Positions 25,244-34,293 of a stretch of 64,000 bases of DNA are shown one piece after another; within the stretch, counting starts at the first letter, position 1, and every line of letters starts with the position of its first letter. A model generated the notes under the pieces. It worked only from the letters and a program-made list of their open reading frames with translations. It had not been told where the DNA came from and searched no databases. The stretch covers positions 124,001 to 188,000 of the forward strand of contig KK211150.1 in the NCBI GenBank assembly GCA_000620545.1, written 5' to 3'. The position numbers and the translations under genes are program-made. Source of the DNA: Intrasporangiaceae bacterium URHB0013 (GTDB lineage Bacteria > Actinomycetota > Actinomycetes > Actinomycetales > Dermatophilaceae).

Positions 25244-26242
25244 TCAGCGGCGGTTCTTGGTCGGCTGGGTGCGCGCGCGCTTCTTCCCCTTCGGCTGCTG
25301 GCGCTGGCCCGACTTGGGCACGTCGTCAGGCACGGGCTCGGACGACTCGAGACCGGGCACCGTCAGCTCCTGCATGTCCTTGCCCTTGCGCTTGAGACGC
25401 TCGCGGCGGGAGCGCTCGGCCTCGGAGCCCGGCGCCGGCATGTTGCGGATGACGTAGAACTGCTGACCCATCGTCCAAAGGTTCGTCGTGAGCCAGTAGA
25501 TCAGGACGCCGATCGGGAAGTTGATGCCCGAGATCGCGAAGAAGATCGGCATCAGGTAGAGCAGCACCTTCTGCTGCTTGGCGAAGGGGTTGTCCAGGGT
25601 CGATGCCGGCATGTTCTTGCGCATCAGCTGGTACTGGGTGGTGAACGTCGTGGCCGACATGAGCACGATGAGGATGGCCGTGAGGATCTTGACGTTCAGG
25701 CTGGCGCCCGGCGTGAGGAACGAGTCCGACAGCTTGGCGCCGAAGATGGTCGAGCTCTCGATCTGGGCCGCGACCTCGCGGGTGATCGGACCGATGGCGT
25801 CGTGACCGGGGACTCCCTCGGCCTGGGCCTTGAGGTTGTTGAGCAGCTGGAAGAGCGCGAAGAAGAAGGGGCTCTGGATGAGGATCGGCAGACAGCTGCT
25901 GAACGGATTGGTCCCCGTGCGGCGGTAGAGATCCATGATCTCCGCCTGCTGCGCCTTCTGGGACTCCGGGTCGCGCTTGCCCTTGTACTTCTTCTGGATC
26001 TTCTGCATCTCGGGCTGGATGAGCTGCATCCGGCGCGAGGAGTGGATCTGTCGCACGAAGAGCGGGATGAGCAGGATGCGGACGACGACCGTGAGGCCGA
26101 CGATCGACAGCGCCCACGCCCAGCCCGCCCAGGCCCCGCTGAGCCCCAGGAACTCCCAGAACGCGTGCCAGCCGTACATGACCCATGCTTCACCGAGCTT
26201 GATCGGATAGAGCAGGGTGTTGAAGAAGTCGATCAACGTCAT
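25244..26242 (-). CDS. yidC: Membrane protein insertase YidC
   Basis: A 332-residue insertase of the YidC/Oxa1/Alb3 family that places proteins in the inner membrane, alone or with SecYEG. About five transmembrane helices are visible, starting with WAWALSIVGLTVVVRILLIPLF. The cytoplasmic hairpin contains MQKIQKKYKGKRDPE and the conserved NPFSSCLPILIQSPFFFALF. A basic C-terminal tail (KGKKRARTQPTKNRR), which may bind ribosomes, ends the protein. There is no lipobox, so it is not the lipoprotein type. It precedes jag in the conserved leftward operon. Confidence 0.96.
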   Translation of the reverse strand: MTLIDFFNTLLYPIKLGEAWVMYGWHAFWEFLGLSGAWAGWAWALSIVGLTVVVRILLIPLFVRQIHSSRRMQLIQPEMQKIQKKYKGKRDPESQKAQQAEIMDLYRRTGTNPFSSCLPILIQSPFFFALFQLLNNLKAQAEGVPGHDAIGPITREVAAQIESSTIFGAKLSDSFLTPGASLNVKILTAILIVLMSATTFTTQYQLMRKNMPASTLDNPFAKQQKVLLYLMPIFFAISGINFPIGVLIYWLTTNLWTMGQQFYVIRNMPAPGSEAERSRRERLKRKGKDMQELTVPGLESSEPVPDDVPKSGQRQQPKGKKRARTQPTKNRR

Positions 26243-26304
26243 TCCTCTGTCGTAGGGCGGGCGGCGGGCCGCTCACCACTGATCGGCAACGATATGCCGG
26301 ATGT

Positions 26305-26652
26305 TCAGGTCGTGTGGTCGTGCGCCCCGGCCGTCCGCGGCGTATCGGCCCCCTCAGGCCCGGGCGGCTCGGGTGGCCGGTAGTCCTCGGGCCGGACGTC
26401 GTTGCGGGTGGCCCACGTCTTCGGAACGGGGTCGACCCCGCCCGGGTTCCACGGGTTGCACCGCCCGAGCCGGCGGATCGTGAGCCAGCCACCGCGGACC
26501 GGGCCGAAGCGGGTCAGCGCCGTGACGGCATACGCCGAGCAGCTGGGGTAGAAGCGACAGCTGGGCCCGGTGAGCGGGGAGATGAAGCGCTGGTAGAGCC
26601 GGACGGCGAACACCAGGGGCGATGCGAGCACCTGGTTGACCGTGCGGCTCAT
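26305..26652 (-). CDS. yidD: Membrane protein insertion efficiency factor YidD
   Basis: A 115-residue member of the YidD family. The conserved core is [29 protein letters not shown] cut here to its signature [11 protein letters not shown] with three Cys, followed by [18 protein letters not shown]. The C-terminal 40 residues are Pro-rich. The ATG at 26652 overlaps the rnpA stop (ATGA), giving translational coupling. It helps insertion of membrane proteins with YidC downstream. Confidence 0.95.
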   Translation of the reverse strand: MSRTVNQVLASPLVFAVRLYQRFISPLTGPSCRFYPSCSAYAVTALTRFGPVRGGWLTIRRLGRCNPWNPGGVDPVPKTWATRNDVRPEDYRPPEPPGPEGADTPRTAGAHDHTT

Positions 26653-26999
26653 GGCCGGCACACCTTGTCGAGCTGGCGCCCGACGGCGAGGTCGAGCTCG
26701 TCCCAGCTGGCGCCGGCCGCGGCCGGGTTGGCGCGCACGACGAGGTCGAGACCAGCAGGTATGCCGGTCAGCCGGGTGGCGACGCTGGCGCGCAGCCGGC
26801 GCTTGGTCCTGTTGCGCACGACGGCGTTGCCGACGGCCTTGGACACAACAAAACCGACGCGCGGCGGAAGTTCCGCACGCGCATCGGTCCGGTTGGCATG
26901 CACGACGATGAGTCGTCCGCCTGCTCTGCTGGCGCCGGGCCCGCGTACTGCCGTCGTGAAGTCCGTCCGCTCACGCAGTCGGTGACGTGCCGGCAGCAC
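26649..26999 (-). CDS. rnpA: Ribonuclease P protein component
   Basis: A 116-residue basic protein that partners the RNase P RNA to trim tRNA 5' ends. It starts [14 protein letters not shown] and contains [24 protein letters not shown] near residue 50-70, which is the RNR signature. Order rpmH-rnpA-yidD-yidC is universal in bacteria. The start ATG at 26999 is 18 bases from the rpmH stop. Confidence 0.97.
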   Translation of the reverse strand: MLPARHRLRERTDFTTAVRGPGASRAGGRLIVVHANRTDARAELPPRVGFVVSKAVGNAVVRNRTKRRLRASVATRLTGIPAGLDLVVRANPAAAGASWDELDLAVGRQLDKVCRP

Positions 27000-27017
27000 G
27001 CCGCGGCCTCCGGCTGC

Positions 27018-27155
27018 TCAGGCCGAGAGCTCGGCGCGGCCCTTGCGGCGGCGGGCGGCGAGGATGGCGCGGCCGGCGCGGGTGCGCATGCGCAGGCGGA
27101 AGCCGTGCGTCTTGGCGCGGCGACGGTTGTTCGGCTGGAAGGTGCGCTTGCTCAC
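27018..27155 (-). CDS. rpmH: Ribosomal protein L34
   Basis: A 45-residue, very basic protein: [19 protein letters not shown], then [15 protein letters not shown], ending GRAELSA. This is a complete L34, typical for the family. The GTG at 27155 is preceded by GGAG about 6 bases upstream. A longer frame from 27329 is not needed. Confidence 0.96.
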   Translation of the reverse strand: MSKRTFQPNNRRRAKTHGFRLRMRTRAGRAILAARRRKGRAELSA

Positions 27156-27698
27156 GAGGTTCTCCGTAGGTTGCAGGGGCCCGCCCGACGTCACGACGAC
27201 GTCGGTCCGGCTCCCGTTGTGGGGCTGTCGGTGGCCGATGCGACCGCAATCGGCAAGCCCGTGGAGGGCCGAGCTGCTCCGGCTGGGCCGGTCTCGGGGC
27301 CATGGGCATGCGAAAAAGGTCGCAGACACGCTCGGTCAACGATACGGGAGCCGCCGAACGAGGGTCAAACCGACGGAGGCTCACGCGGGACCAAGGCCAA
27401 ACGCACGATCCTTCGAGGTCCTGAGCGGATTGCAAGGCGACACGCCGATGGTGCCAAAAGATCTGTGGCCGACGTAATTGTCACCAGCGCGCCTGCGGCT
27501 GTAGGTTTTCGACTCTCACGATCCTCGCCACCCCATGCACAGGCTGTGGACAAACGTGTGGACAACAGGGCATCGTTCACCGGGGCACGGGGCGGTCCCA
27601 GTAGGTCCGACCCGGCAGGCTCGAGTTCGTGCTCGCGCCGCAGCGAGCCGGGAACTCAACAGGTGCAACAGAATTGATTCAGGGGTAGGTGGGATCAG
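27156..27698. promoter_or_regulatory. rpmH-dnaA intergenic region with DnaA boxes and dnaA promoter
   Basis: This 543-base gap has no gene. A dnaA promoter candidate is TTGTCA (27478-27483) and TAGGTT (27502-27507) with an 18-base spacer, giving a leader of about 185 bases. Two DnaA boxes, TGTGGACAA at 27545-27553 and 27557-27565, lie in the leader, which fits autoregulation by DnaA. A TTGACC in minus orientation near 27325 may belong to the rpmH promoter. The two boxes are too few to be the main origin here. Confidence 0.7.
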
Positions 27699-29348
27699 GT
27701 GGCCGAGACAGGCGTCGACTACGCGCAGATCTGGCAGCAGACGCTCGGCACGCTCGACTCTGTGGGTTTGTCCAACCAGGAGCGCGCGTTCGTCCGGTTG
27801 TGCCGTCTCGTCGGTGTGCTGGACCAGACGGCCCTCGTGCGCGCACCGAACACGTTCACCAAGGACTTCCTCGAGCAGCGGGTCCGGGACCAGATCCACG
27901 AGGCCCTGGCCAGCCAGCTCGGGCACCCGGTGCAGCTCGCGGTGTCGGTCGACGAGAGCCTCGAGCCCGACTTCGGGCTCATCACCGACGAGCCGAGCGG
28001 CCAGGTCCTCGACGGCTCGCGCGGCGCTGGCTCGGGCATCGGTTCGGCCACCGTGTCTGCGATGGCCCCCGGCAACGGCTCGGGCGTCATCGGTGGCCAC
28101 CACACCGGGGCGGGTGGCTACGGGCAGGCGGCAGCCAACCCGCTGCGGGACCTGGCCGAGAGCGCCCCCGCCCTCAACGGTGCCGATCTCGACGAGCCAC
28201 GCGCGCCGGCATACCCCGAGGTTCAGACACGGATGGAGCTCGGTCCCGACCCGCTCAGCGCTGGTGAGAGCGGGCCACTGCGCCTGCAGCAGCGCCCGGA
28301 GCCGAGCTCACCCGGCGACACGCGGCTGAACCCGAAGTACACCTTCGACACGTTCGTCATCGGCGCGAGCAACCGCTTCGCCCACGCGGCGGCGGTCGCG
28401 GTCGCCGAGGCCCCGGCCAAGGCGTACAACCCGCTGTTCGTCTACGGCGAGTCCGGGCTGGGCAAGACGCACCTGCTGCATGCGATTGGGCACTACGCCC
28501 GCACGATGTTCCCGAACGTCCGCGTGCGCTACGTGAACTCCGAGGAGTTCACCAACGACTTCATCAACAGCATCCGCGACGACAAGGCGAGCGCTTTCCA
28601 GAACCGCTACCGCAGCGTCGACGTGCTGCTCATCGACGACATCCAGTTCCTCCAGGGCAAGCTGCAGACCCAGGAGGAGTTCTTCCACACGTTCAACACG
28701 CTGCACAACGCGAACAAGCAGATCGTCATCACCAGCGACCTGCCGCCGCGGGAGCTGTCGGGCTTCGAGGACCGGATGCGCACGCGGTTCGAGTCGGGCC
28801 TGCTCACCGACGTGCAGCCGCCGGACCTCGAGACCCGCATCGCGATCCTGCGCAAGAAGGCGATCCAGGACCGGATGAAGGTGCCGGACGACGTGCTCGA
28901 GTACATCGCGACGAACTTCAGCACCAACATCCGCGAGCTCGAGGGCGCCCTCATCCGCGTCACGGCGTTCAGCAACCTCAACCGCCAGGCGGTCGACCTG
29001 CCCCTGGCCGTGATCGTCCTCAAGGACGTGTTGCCGAACGAGACGCCCAACCAGGTGACGGCGGCGACGATCATGGCGGTCACCGCCGCCTACTACGCCG
29101 TGACGCTCGAGGACCTCTGCGGCTCGTCGCGCTCACGCCAGCTCGTGACCGCCCGCCAGATCGCCATGTACCTGTGCCGCGAGATGACCGACCTGTCGCT
29201 GCCGAAGATCGGTCAGCACTTCGGCGGGCGTGACCACACGACGGTCATGCACGCCGACCGCAAGATCCGCGAGCTCATGGGTGAGCGCCGCGCCATCTAC
29301 AACCAGGTCACCGAGCTGACCAACCGGATCCGCCAGCAGTCGCACTGA
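27699..29348 (+). CDS. dnaA: Chromosomal replication initiator DnaA
   Basis: A 549-residue AAA+ initiator that binds DnaA boxes and opens oriC. Domain I spans about residues 1-85 and starts VAETGVDYAQIWQQTL. A long Gly/Pro/Ala-rich domain II follows to about 215. Domain III has Walker A GESGLGKT near 250, Walker B LLIDDIQFLQ near 310 and the arginine-finger region ELSGFEDRMRTRF. Domain IV carries the DnaA-box-binding GGRDHTTVMHADRKI near 510. GTG start at 27699 fits AGGGGTAGGT upstream. The gene is read away from rpmH as usual. Confidence 0.98.
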   Translation: MAETGVDYAQIWQQTLGTLDSVGLSNQERAFVRLCRLVGVLDQTALVRAPNTFTKDFLEQRVRDQIHEALASQLGHPVQLAVSVDESLEPDFGLITDEPSGQVLDGSRGAGSGIGSATVSAMAPGNGSGVIGGHHTGAGGYGQAAANPLRDLAESAPALNGADLDEPRAPAYPEVQTRMELGPDPLSAGESGPLRLQQRPEPSSPGDTRLNPKYTFDTFVIGASNRFAHAAAVAVAEAPAKAYNPLFVYGESGLGKTHLLHAIGHYARTMFPNVRVRYVNSEEFTNDFINSIRDDKASAFQNRYRSVDVLLIDDIQFLQGKLQTQEEFFHTFNTLHNANKQIVITSDLPPRELSGFEDRMRTRFESGLLTDVQPPDLETRIAILRKKAIQDRMKVPDDVLEYIATNFSTNIRELEGALIRVTAFSNLNRQAVDLPLAVIVLKDVLPNETPNQVTAATIMAVTAAYYAVTLEDLCGSSRSRQLVTARQIAMYLCREMTDLSLPKIGQHFGGRDHTTVMHADRKIRELMGERRAIYNQVTELTNRIRQQSH

Positions 29349-29357
29349 TACCCGCCA

Positions 29358-29391
29358 CCCGACCCGAGGGCGTATGCCGCCGGGTCGGGTT
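29358..29391. terminator. Hairpin after dnaA with GTATGCC in the loop
   Basis: ACCCGACCCG (29358-29367) pairs with CGGGTCGGGT (29382-29391). The 14-base loop contains GTATGCC at 29373-29379. Convergent genes on both sides support a terminator role; no strong T-run is present. Confidence 0.7.
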
Positions 29392-29395
29392 CGCG

Positions 29396-30382
29396 TCACG
29401 CCGCGGCGTCCACGTTGGCCGGCTTCGCCGCGCGGCGTGCCGCGATCGTCGCCGTCAGGGCCTCGTCCCACGGCGTGGGCACGAGATCGAAGGTGCGCTG
29501 CGTGAGGTCCGAGTCCAGGACGAAGGACCGTTCGAACTGGTGCCGCGTCTCGCGGAGCTCCCGCATGACGGGGACGACGAGACCGGCTGCGGTGCCGAGC
29601 GGCCGGGGCAGCACGCGTACCCGGCGGTCCCTGACGCCCGCGAGCCGCGCGACATCGGCGGCTGCCTCGTCGAACGTGCGGGCGGGAGCCGTCGGCACGT
29701 GCCAGACACGTCCCCAGCCGACGTCGCCGGTCGCGATCCTGGCCGCGAGGCGGCCCACATCGGGGACGTAGGTCCACGAGTGGGGTGCGTCGGCTCGGCC
29801 GACGGGGAGGAAGGGCGTCCGCCCGGCAAGCAGTGCCTCGATGAGGATGTCGCCCAGGTAGCTCGTCCGCGGCGTCGTGCCGGGGCCGAAGTAGTCGCTC
29901 GAGCGCAGCTCCGTGACGCGCACGCGCCCAGCGTCGTGGCGGGCCAGGGCCTCGGTCCACATGTCGGCGCGCACGCGGCCCTTGTGACCGGCCGGACGCA
30001 GTGGGTCGTCCTCCCGCATCGGTGCCTCGACCTGCCCGTAGCCGTAGAGGTTGCCGACCATGACGAGTCCGGCGCCACTGGCCTCGGCCGCGGTGAGCGT
30101 GGCGGCGGCGATCGGTGGCCAGTCGGTGTCCCACGTGGTGTAGGTCGGCGGGTTGACGGCATTGACGATGCTCGTGGCGCCCCGGGCCAGCTCGGTGAGG
30201 GCCTGCGCGTCGCTGGCGTCGACGGCGACGACGTCCACGGAGTCGGGGTGGGTGTCGTGCCAGGGCCGCTCATTGACGCGTCCGGAGCGCGAGGCCAGGG
30301 TCACGGTGTGACCGAGGGCGACGAGATCGGCCGTGGTGGCTCGGCCGACGCCTCCGGCGCCGAGGACGAGGTGGTGGGTCAT
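29396..30382 (-). CDS. NAD(P)-dependent epimerase/dehydratase family protein
   Basis: A 328-residue short-chain dehydrogenase-like protein. The Rossmann motif is MTHHLVLGAGGVGRATTADL, with GAGGVG replacing GxxGxxG. An MVGNLYGYGQ strand-loop near residue 110, where the extended SDR active Tyr would be, is followed by RVRVTELRSSDYFGPG. The ATG at 30382 has AAGGAG 6 bases upstream and is chosen over more distant ones. The gene diverges from a TetR regulator and faces dnaA. The substrate is unknown. It belongs to the atypical SDR group rather than classical sugar epimerases. Confidence 0.85.
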   Translation of the reverse strand: MTHHLVLGAGGVGRATTADLVALGHTVTLASRSGRVNERPWHDTHPDSVDVVAVDASDAQALTELARGATSIVNAVNPPTYTTWDTDWPPIAAATLTAAEASGAGLVMVGNLYGYGQVEAPMREDDPLRPAGHKGRVRADMWTEALARHDAGRVRVTELRSSDYFGPGTTPRTSYLGDILIEALLAGRTPFLPVGRADAPHSWTYVPDVGRLAARIATGDVGWGRVWHVPTAPARTFDEAAADVARLAGVRDRRVRVLPRPLGTAAGLVVPVMRELRETRHQFERSFVLDSDLTQRTFDLVPTPWDEALTATIAARRAAKPANVDAAA

Positions 30383-30405
30383 GGTCTGCTCCTTCGAGGT
30401 CATGG

Positions 30406-30470
30406 TGTGAGCACCGCTCACATTTGAACCATGACACCAGTGCAGCCATAAAGCAAGAGCACCGCTCACA
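30406..30470. promoter_or_regulatory. Operator region between epimerase and tetR genes
   Basis: TGTGAGCACCGCTCACA (30406-30422) is a palindrome. A second copy, with a degenerate left arm and intact GCTCACA right arm, ends at 30470. A possible tetR promoter, TTGAAC (30424-30429) and CATAAA (30447-30452), lies between them, so bound regulator would cover both promoters. Confidence 0.6.
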
Positions 30471-30501
30471 TTTGCACGGATGGTGTGGCAGGCTCTTCTT
30501 C

Positions 30502-31251
30502 ATGGAGCTCCACCCCCCAGCGACGGACACGGACGCCACCCGGCCGCCGGGCAAGCGCGCCCGCAACCGGCTCGCCGTCGAGGCGGAGATCCTGCGTGTC
30601 GCCCGTGAGCACCTGGCATCGGACGGGGCGGCAGCGCTCAGCCTGCGAGCCGTGGCCCGCGACCTCGGCATGGTGTCCTCGGGGATCTACCGTTACGTCG
30701 AGAGTCGCGACGAGCTGCTCACCCGGCTCATCGTCGACTCGTACTGGTCTCTCGCGACAGCCGTCCGCGCCGCTCACGACGCGATCCCGGCCGACGACCT
30801 CGATGCGCGGTGGGACGCCATCGGCCGGGCCCTGCGTGCCTGGGCGCTCGCGCGGCCTCATGACTTCGCCCTCATCTACGGCTCGCCCGTCCCGGACTAC
30901 GAGGCCCCGGCCGAACGCACCGAGGAGCCGGGCACGGCAGTGATCGTCCTTCTCGTCGCGCTGCTCGACGACGTCCGACGAGCAGCGCGTCTCGCCGACC
31001 CCGACCGCCTCGGGATCGTCGCGCCTCGTGCCGAGGCCGTTGTGGGGACACTGCTCGATGCGCCGATGTTCGCCTCCACGCGGCTCGATGCCGTCACCCT
31101 CACTCAGGGACTGGCGGCCTGGACCCTGCTCCTGGGCGCCGTGACGAGCGAGGTCTTCGCCCAGCTCGGCCCGCTTCCGGACGGGAACGCCCTGTTCGAG
31201 TGCCTGCTGGCCGCCTCGCGACGCTGCGTCATCGCGCCGGTCGGTGACTAG
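30502..31251 (+). CDS. TetR/AcrR-family transcriptional regulator
   Basis: A 249-residue repressor. The N-terminal helix-turn-helix (residues about 25-65) contains AEILRVAREHLASDG, LSLRAVARDLGM and VSSGIYRYVESRDEL, as in this family, plus the usual YRYVESRDELL edge. The C-terminal part is a helical ligand-binding domain containing YWSLATAVRAAHDAI and ALARPHDFALIYG. It matches the TetR_C_33-like subgroup by general pattern only. It is divergent from the epimerase gene and probably controls it, with two palindromic sites between them. ATG at 30502 is chosen for family-typical length. Confidence 0.9.
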   Translation: MELHPPATDTDATRPPGKRARNRLAVEAEILRVAREHLASDGAAALSLRAVARDLGMVSSGIYRYVESRDELLTRLIVDSYWSLATAVRAAHDAIPADDLDARWDAIGRALRAWALARPHDFALIYGSPVPDYEAPAERTEEPGTAVIVLLVALLDDVRRAARLADPDRLGIVAPRAEAVVGTLLDAPMFASTRLDAVTLTQGLAAWTLLLGAVTSEVFAQLGPLPDGNALFECLLAASRRCVIAPVGD

Positions 31252-31898
31252 TCGGCAGCGGCGTACTCGCCCGTCGTCCGCCGCCGACAGTGCTCGGGTC
31301 CACATCCGTCCACAGGGTTGTCCACACCTGTGTGCACAGCGTGACCTCCCCGTGACCGGCCACTCACAGACGCCGGACGGCCAGCACCGGCCAGAGTTGT
31401 CCACCGTCTGTGGACAACTCTGTGGAAGGCTTTCGGTCTCCGGTGCACAGGTGACTAGTCAGCAATGCCGTCAAACCCGACATATGCCCATCGTTCTTCC
31501 ACACACCGTCTGTGGAAACGTGTGGATGACGGCGGCGAACCTGCGGACAAGCCGCCGCCGACCTGTGAGGACGATGTGCACCGGCGAGGTCCGTCCACAG
31601 GCCCCTGCCGTCGCGCCGCGGCCGGCCCCACATCCTGTCCACACCCTCATGGACGGCTGACCAGCAGCGATACCGGTTGTCCACACGATCCACACCACCT
31701 ATGACTACGACGAGATCCCAGACATGGAGGGGAGCCCCGACAACGAGGGTCTGTCCCACCCCGAGCCGGCCCTCCACGAGCCCGGGAGATACGTGCCGTT
31801 TGAACACATCGGAGATTCGGGGAGTGTCTGTGGTGCCAGTCACCGGCAGGCACTAGTGTCTGGACCCCAATGTCCTTCCTTGTCGAAGTGAGTGCACC
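31252..31898. promoter_or_regulatory. oriC: Probable chromosomal origin oriC
   Basis: This 647-base gap upstream of dnaN has no gene and many DnaA boxes. Clear ones are TTGTCCACA at 31318-31326, TTGTCCACC at 31397-31405, TGTGGACAA at 31409-31417 and TTGTCCACA at 31677-31685. Looser forms (CGTCCACAG, TGTGGAAAC, TGTGGATGA, CTGTCCACA, TGTGGAAGG) lie between. A TAGTGT at 31854-31859 is a possible dnaN -10. The gap is separated from dnaA by two genes, unlike the usual dnaA-oriC-dnaN order. Confidence 0.88.
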
Positions 31899-33026
31899 GT
31901 GAAGTTTCGGGTTGAGCGAGACGTCCTGGCCGAGGCCGTGACCTGGGTGGCCCGCGGGCTCCCGGCGCGCCCGCCGGTTCCTGTGCTCGCTGGCGTGCTC
32001 GTCGACGCGAACGAGGACGGCACGCTGACGCTGTCCGCCTTCGACTACGAGGTGTCCGCGCGCATCACCGTGCCGGCCGACGTCGCCGAGTCCGGCCAGG
32101 TCCTCGTCCTCGGGCGGCTCCTCGCGGACATCTCCCGCAACCTGCCCAACAAGCCGATCGACGTCAGCACCGATGGCACCAAGGTCAACGTCGCCTGCGG
32201 CTCGTCGCGCTTCGCGCTCCGTGAGATGCCGGTCGCCGACTACCCGACGCTCCCCGCGTCGCCCGAGACGAGCGGCACGATCGCCGGGGACGTCTTCACC
32301 CAGGCTGTCGCCCAGGTCTCGATCGCGGCCGACAAGGGCGACACCCTGCCGATCCTCACGGGCGTGCGCATGGAGATCGACGGTGACAAGGTGACCCTCC
32401 TCGCGACCGACCGCTACCGCCTCGCGATGCGCGAGCTGACCTGGAGCCCGTCGGCCACCGATGCGAGCCACGTCGCTCTCATCCCGGCCCGTCAGCTCTC
32501 CGACACGGCGCGTGCCCTCGGGGCCTCGGGCTCCGTCGAGCTCGCCCTCGGCCGGGGCGGCGACGGCCTCATCGGGTTCGAGGCCGGCCAGCGCCGCGCG
32601 ACGACCCGGCTGCTCGACGGCGAGTACCCCAAGGTCACCTCGATCTTCCCGACCTCCGTCGACACCGAGGCGATCATCGAGACCGCGGCCCTCGAGGAGG
32701 CGGTCAAGCGCGTCGCGCTGGTCGCCGAGCGCAACACCCCCGTGCTGCTGAAGTTCACCGACGGCCAGGTCGCGATCGAGGCCGGCACCGGAGACGACGC
32801 GCAGGCCTCCGAGGCCGTCGAGGCCACGCTCATCGGCCCCGACATCCAGATCGCCTTCAACCCGCAGTTCCTCCTCGACGGCCTGCACGCTGTCGGCACC
32901 GCATGGAGCCGGCTGTCCTTCACCCAGCCGAGCCGACCGGCCGTGCTGACGGGCCAGGCCGAGGCGGACTCCGAGTCCGACACGAGCTATCGCTACGTGC
33001 TCATGCCGGTCCGCTTCGCCAGCTGA
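31899..33026 (+). CDS. dnaN: DNA polymerase III sliding clamp (beta subunit)
   Basis: A 375-residue ring-forming clamp that holds polymerase on DNA. The three clamp domains are recognisable: KFRVERDVLAEAVTWVARGL (start of domain 1), GDVFTQAVAQVSIAADKGDTLPILTGVRMEI (domain 2, near 130) and a C-terminal YRYVLMPVRFAS, the standard ending. GTG at 31899 gives the normal N-terminus. Length is typical. It lies directly downstream of the origin. Confidence 0.98.
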   Translation: MKFRVERDVLAEAVTWVARGLPARPPVPVLAGVLVDANEDGTLTLSAFDYEVSARITVPADVAESGQVLVLGRLLADISRNLPNKPIDVSTDGTKVNVACGSSRFALREMPVADYPTLPASPETSGTIAGDVFTQAVAQVSIAADKGDTLPILTGVRMEIDGDKVTLLATDRYRLAMRELTWSPSATDASHVALIPARQLSDTARALGASGSVELALGRGGDGLIGFEAGQRRATTRLLDGEYPKVTSIFPTSVDTEAIIETAALEEAVKRVALVAERNTPVLLKFTDGQVAIEAGTGDDAQASEAVEATLIGPDIQIAFNPQFLLDGLHAVGTAWSRLSFTQPSRPAVLTGQAEADSESDTSYRYVLMPVRFAS

Positions 33027-33127
33027 GGCCGCACGGCACGGCCCACGAGGCCGCCCGCCGGGTAGGCGTAGCCTCGAACCACGCCACCTGATCCGCCCCC
33101 ACGCTCCCCCGCAGAAAGGCTCGCGAC

Positions 33128-34219
33128 ATGCAGCTCGGTCTCATCGGTCTCGGCAAGATGGGCGGCAACATGCGCGAGCGGTTGCGTCGTGCGGGCCACG
33201 AGGTGGTCGGCTTCGACCGCAACCCGGAGGTCGCGGACGTCGGCTCCCTGCCCGACCTGGTGAAGGCCCTGGACGCGCCCCGCGTCGTGTGGGTCATGGT
33301 CCCGGCCGGAGACCCGACGCGCGAGACGGTGGCCGCGCTCGCTGACGTGCTCGAGCCGGGTGACCTCGTCATCGACGGCGGCAACTCCCGCTTCACCGAT
33401 GACTTCGAGAACGCCAAGCTGCTCGGCGCCAAGCAGATCGGCTACGTCGACTGCGGCGTGAGCGGCGGCATCTGGGGTCTGGACAACGGCTACGGCCTCA
33501 TGTGCGGCGGCGATGACGAGTGGGTCCAGCGCGCCATGCCGATCTTCGATGCGCTCCGCCCCGAGGGCCCCCGCGAGGAGGGCTTCGTCCACGCGGGAGA
33601 GGTCGGCGCCGGGCACTACACGAAGATGGTGCACAACGGGATCGAGTACGGCCTCATGGCCGCCTACGCCGAGGGCTACGAGCTGCTCGAGAAGAAGGAC
33701 ATCGTCAAGGACGTCCCGGGCGCCTTCAAGGCATGGAGCCGAGGCACCGTCGTGCGCTCCTGGCTGCTCGACCTCATGGTCAAGGCCCTCGAGGAGAACC
33801 CGCACCTCGACGACGTGTCCGACTACACCAACGACTCGGGCGAGGGCCGTTGGACCGTCGAGGAGGCCATCGCACTCGGCGTCCCGATGCCCGTCATCTC
33901 CGCGTCGCTCTTCGCCCGGTTCGCCTCGCGCCAGCAGAGCTCACCCACCATGCAGGCCGTCGCGGCACTACGCGGACAGTTCGGCGGCCACCAGGTGATG
34001 TCCATCGACGAGGGCGAGGAGCTGCGCCGCGGAACCGGCGCCGAGGGTTTGACGCACCCCGCGCCTGCAGCGTCCCGCGAGAAGGAGAGCGCGCCGGACC
34101 GGCCGAGCAACGCAGACGCGGACGCGGCGACGGCCGGTCCTTCGTCAGGCACGGGCTCCACCGGGGGCGGTGCACCCGGTGGCGGTCCCACGTCCGGCAC
34201 CCAGGACACCTCGTCCTGA
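33128..34219 (+). CDS. gnd: 6-phosphogluconate dehydrogenase (decarboxylating), short type
   Basis: The protein has 363 residues and oxidises 6-phosphogluconate to ribulose 5-phosphate in the pentose phosphate pathway. The dinucleotide site is [13 protein letters not shown] at the N-terminus, with GFDRNPEV after the second strand. The catalytic part has GGNSRF, a GVSGGIWG turn and [20 protein letters not shown] near residue 160-180. It is the short GntZ-like form. The last 60 residues are a Ser/Gly/Pro-rich tail not needed for the enzyme. A location between dnaN and recF is common in Actinobacteria. A TAGCCT at 33069-33074 may be its -10. Confidence 0.95.
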   Translation: MQLGLIGLGKMGGNMRERLRRAGHEVVGFDRNPEVADVGSLPDLVKALDAPRVVWVMVPAGDPTRETVAALADVLEPGDLVIDGGNSRFTDDFENAKLLGAKQIGYVDCGVSGGIWGLDNGYGLMCGGDDEWVQRAMPIFDALRPEGPREEGFVHAGEVGAGHYTKMVHNGIEYGLMAAYAEGYELLEKKDIVKDVPGAFKAWSRGTVVRSWLLDLMVKALEENPHLDDVSDYTNDSGEGRWTVEEAIALGVPMPVISASLFARFASRQQSSPTMQAVAALRGQFGGHQVMSIDEGEELRRGTGAEGLTHPAPAASREKESAPDRPSNADADAATAGPSSGTGSTGGGAPGGGPTSGTQDTSS

Positions 34220-34293
34220 CGCCCGGTCCCGGTCGGCAGTCCGCTGCCGGTCGGTGTCCGGTCCGCTCCGGCCCGAGAACCAGCTCGCCTGAC

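Noticed and set aside
27545-27565. rpmH-dnaA gap as the main oriC
   Set aside because: Only two clear DnaA boxes; the gap before dnaN has many more.
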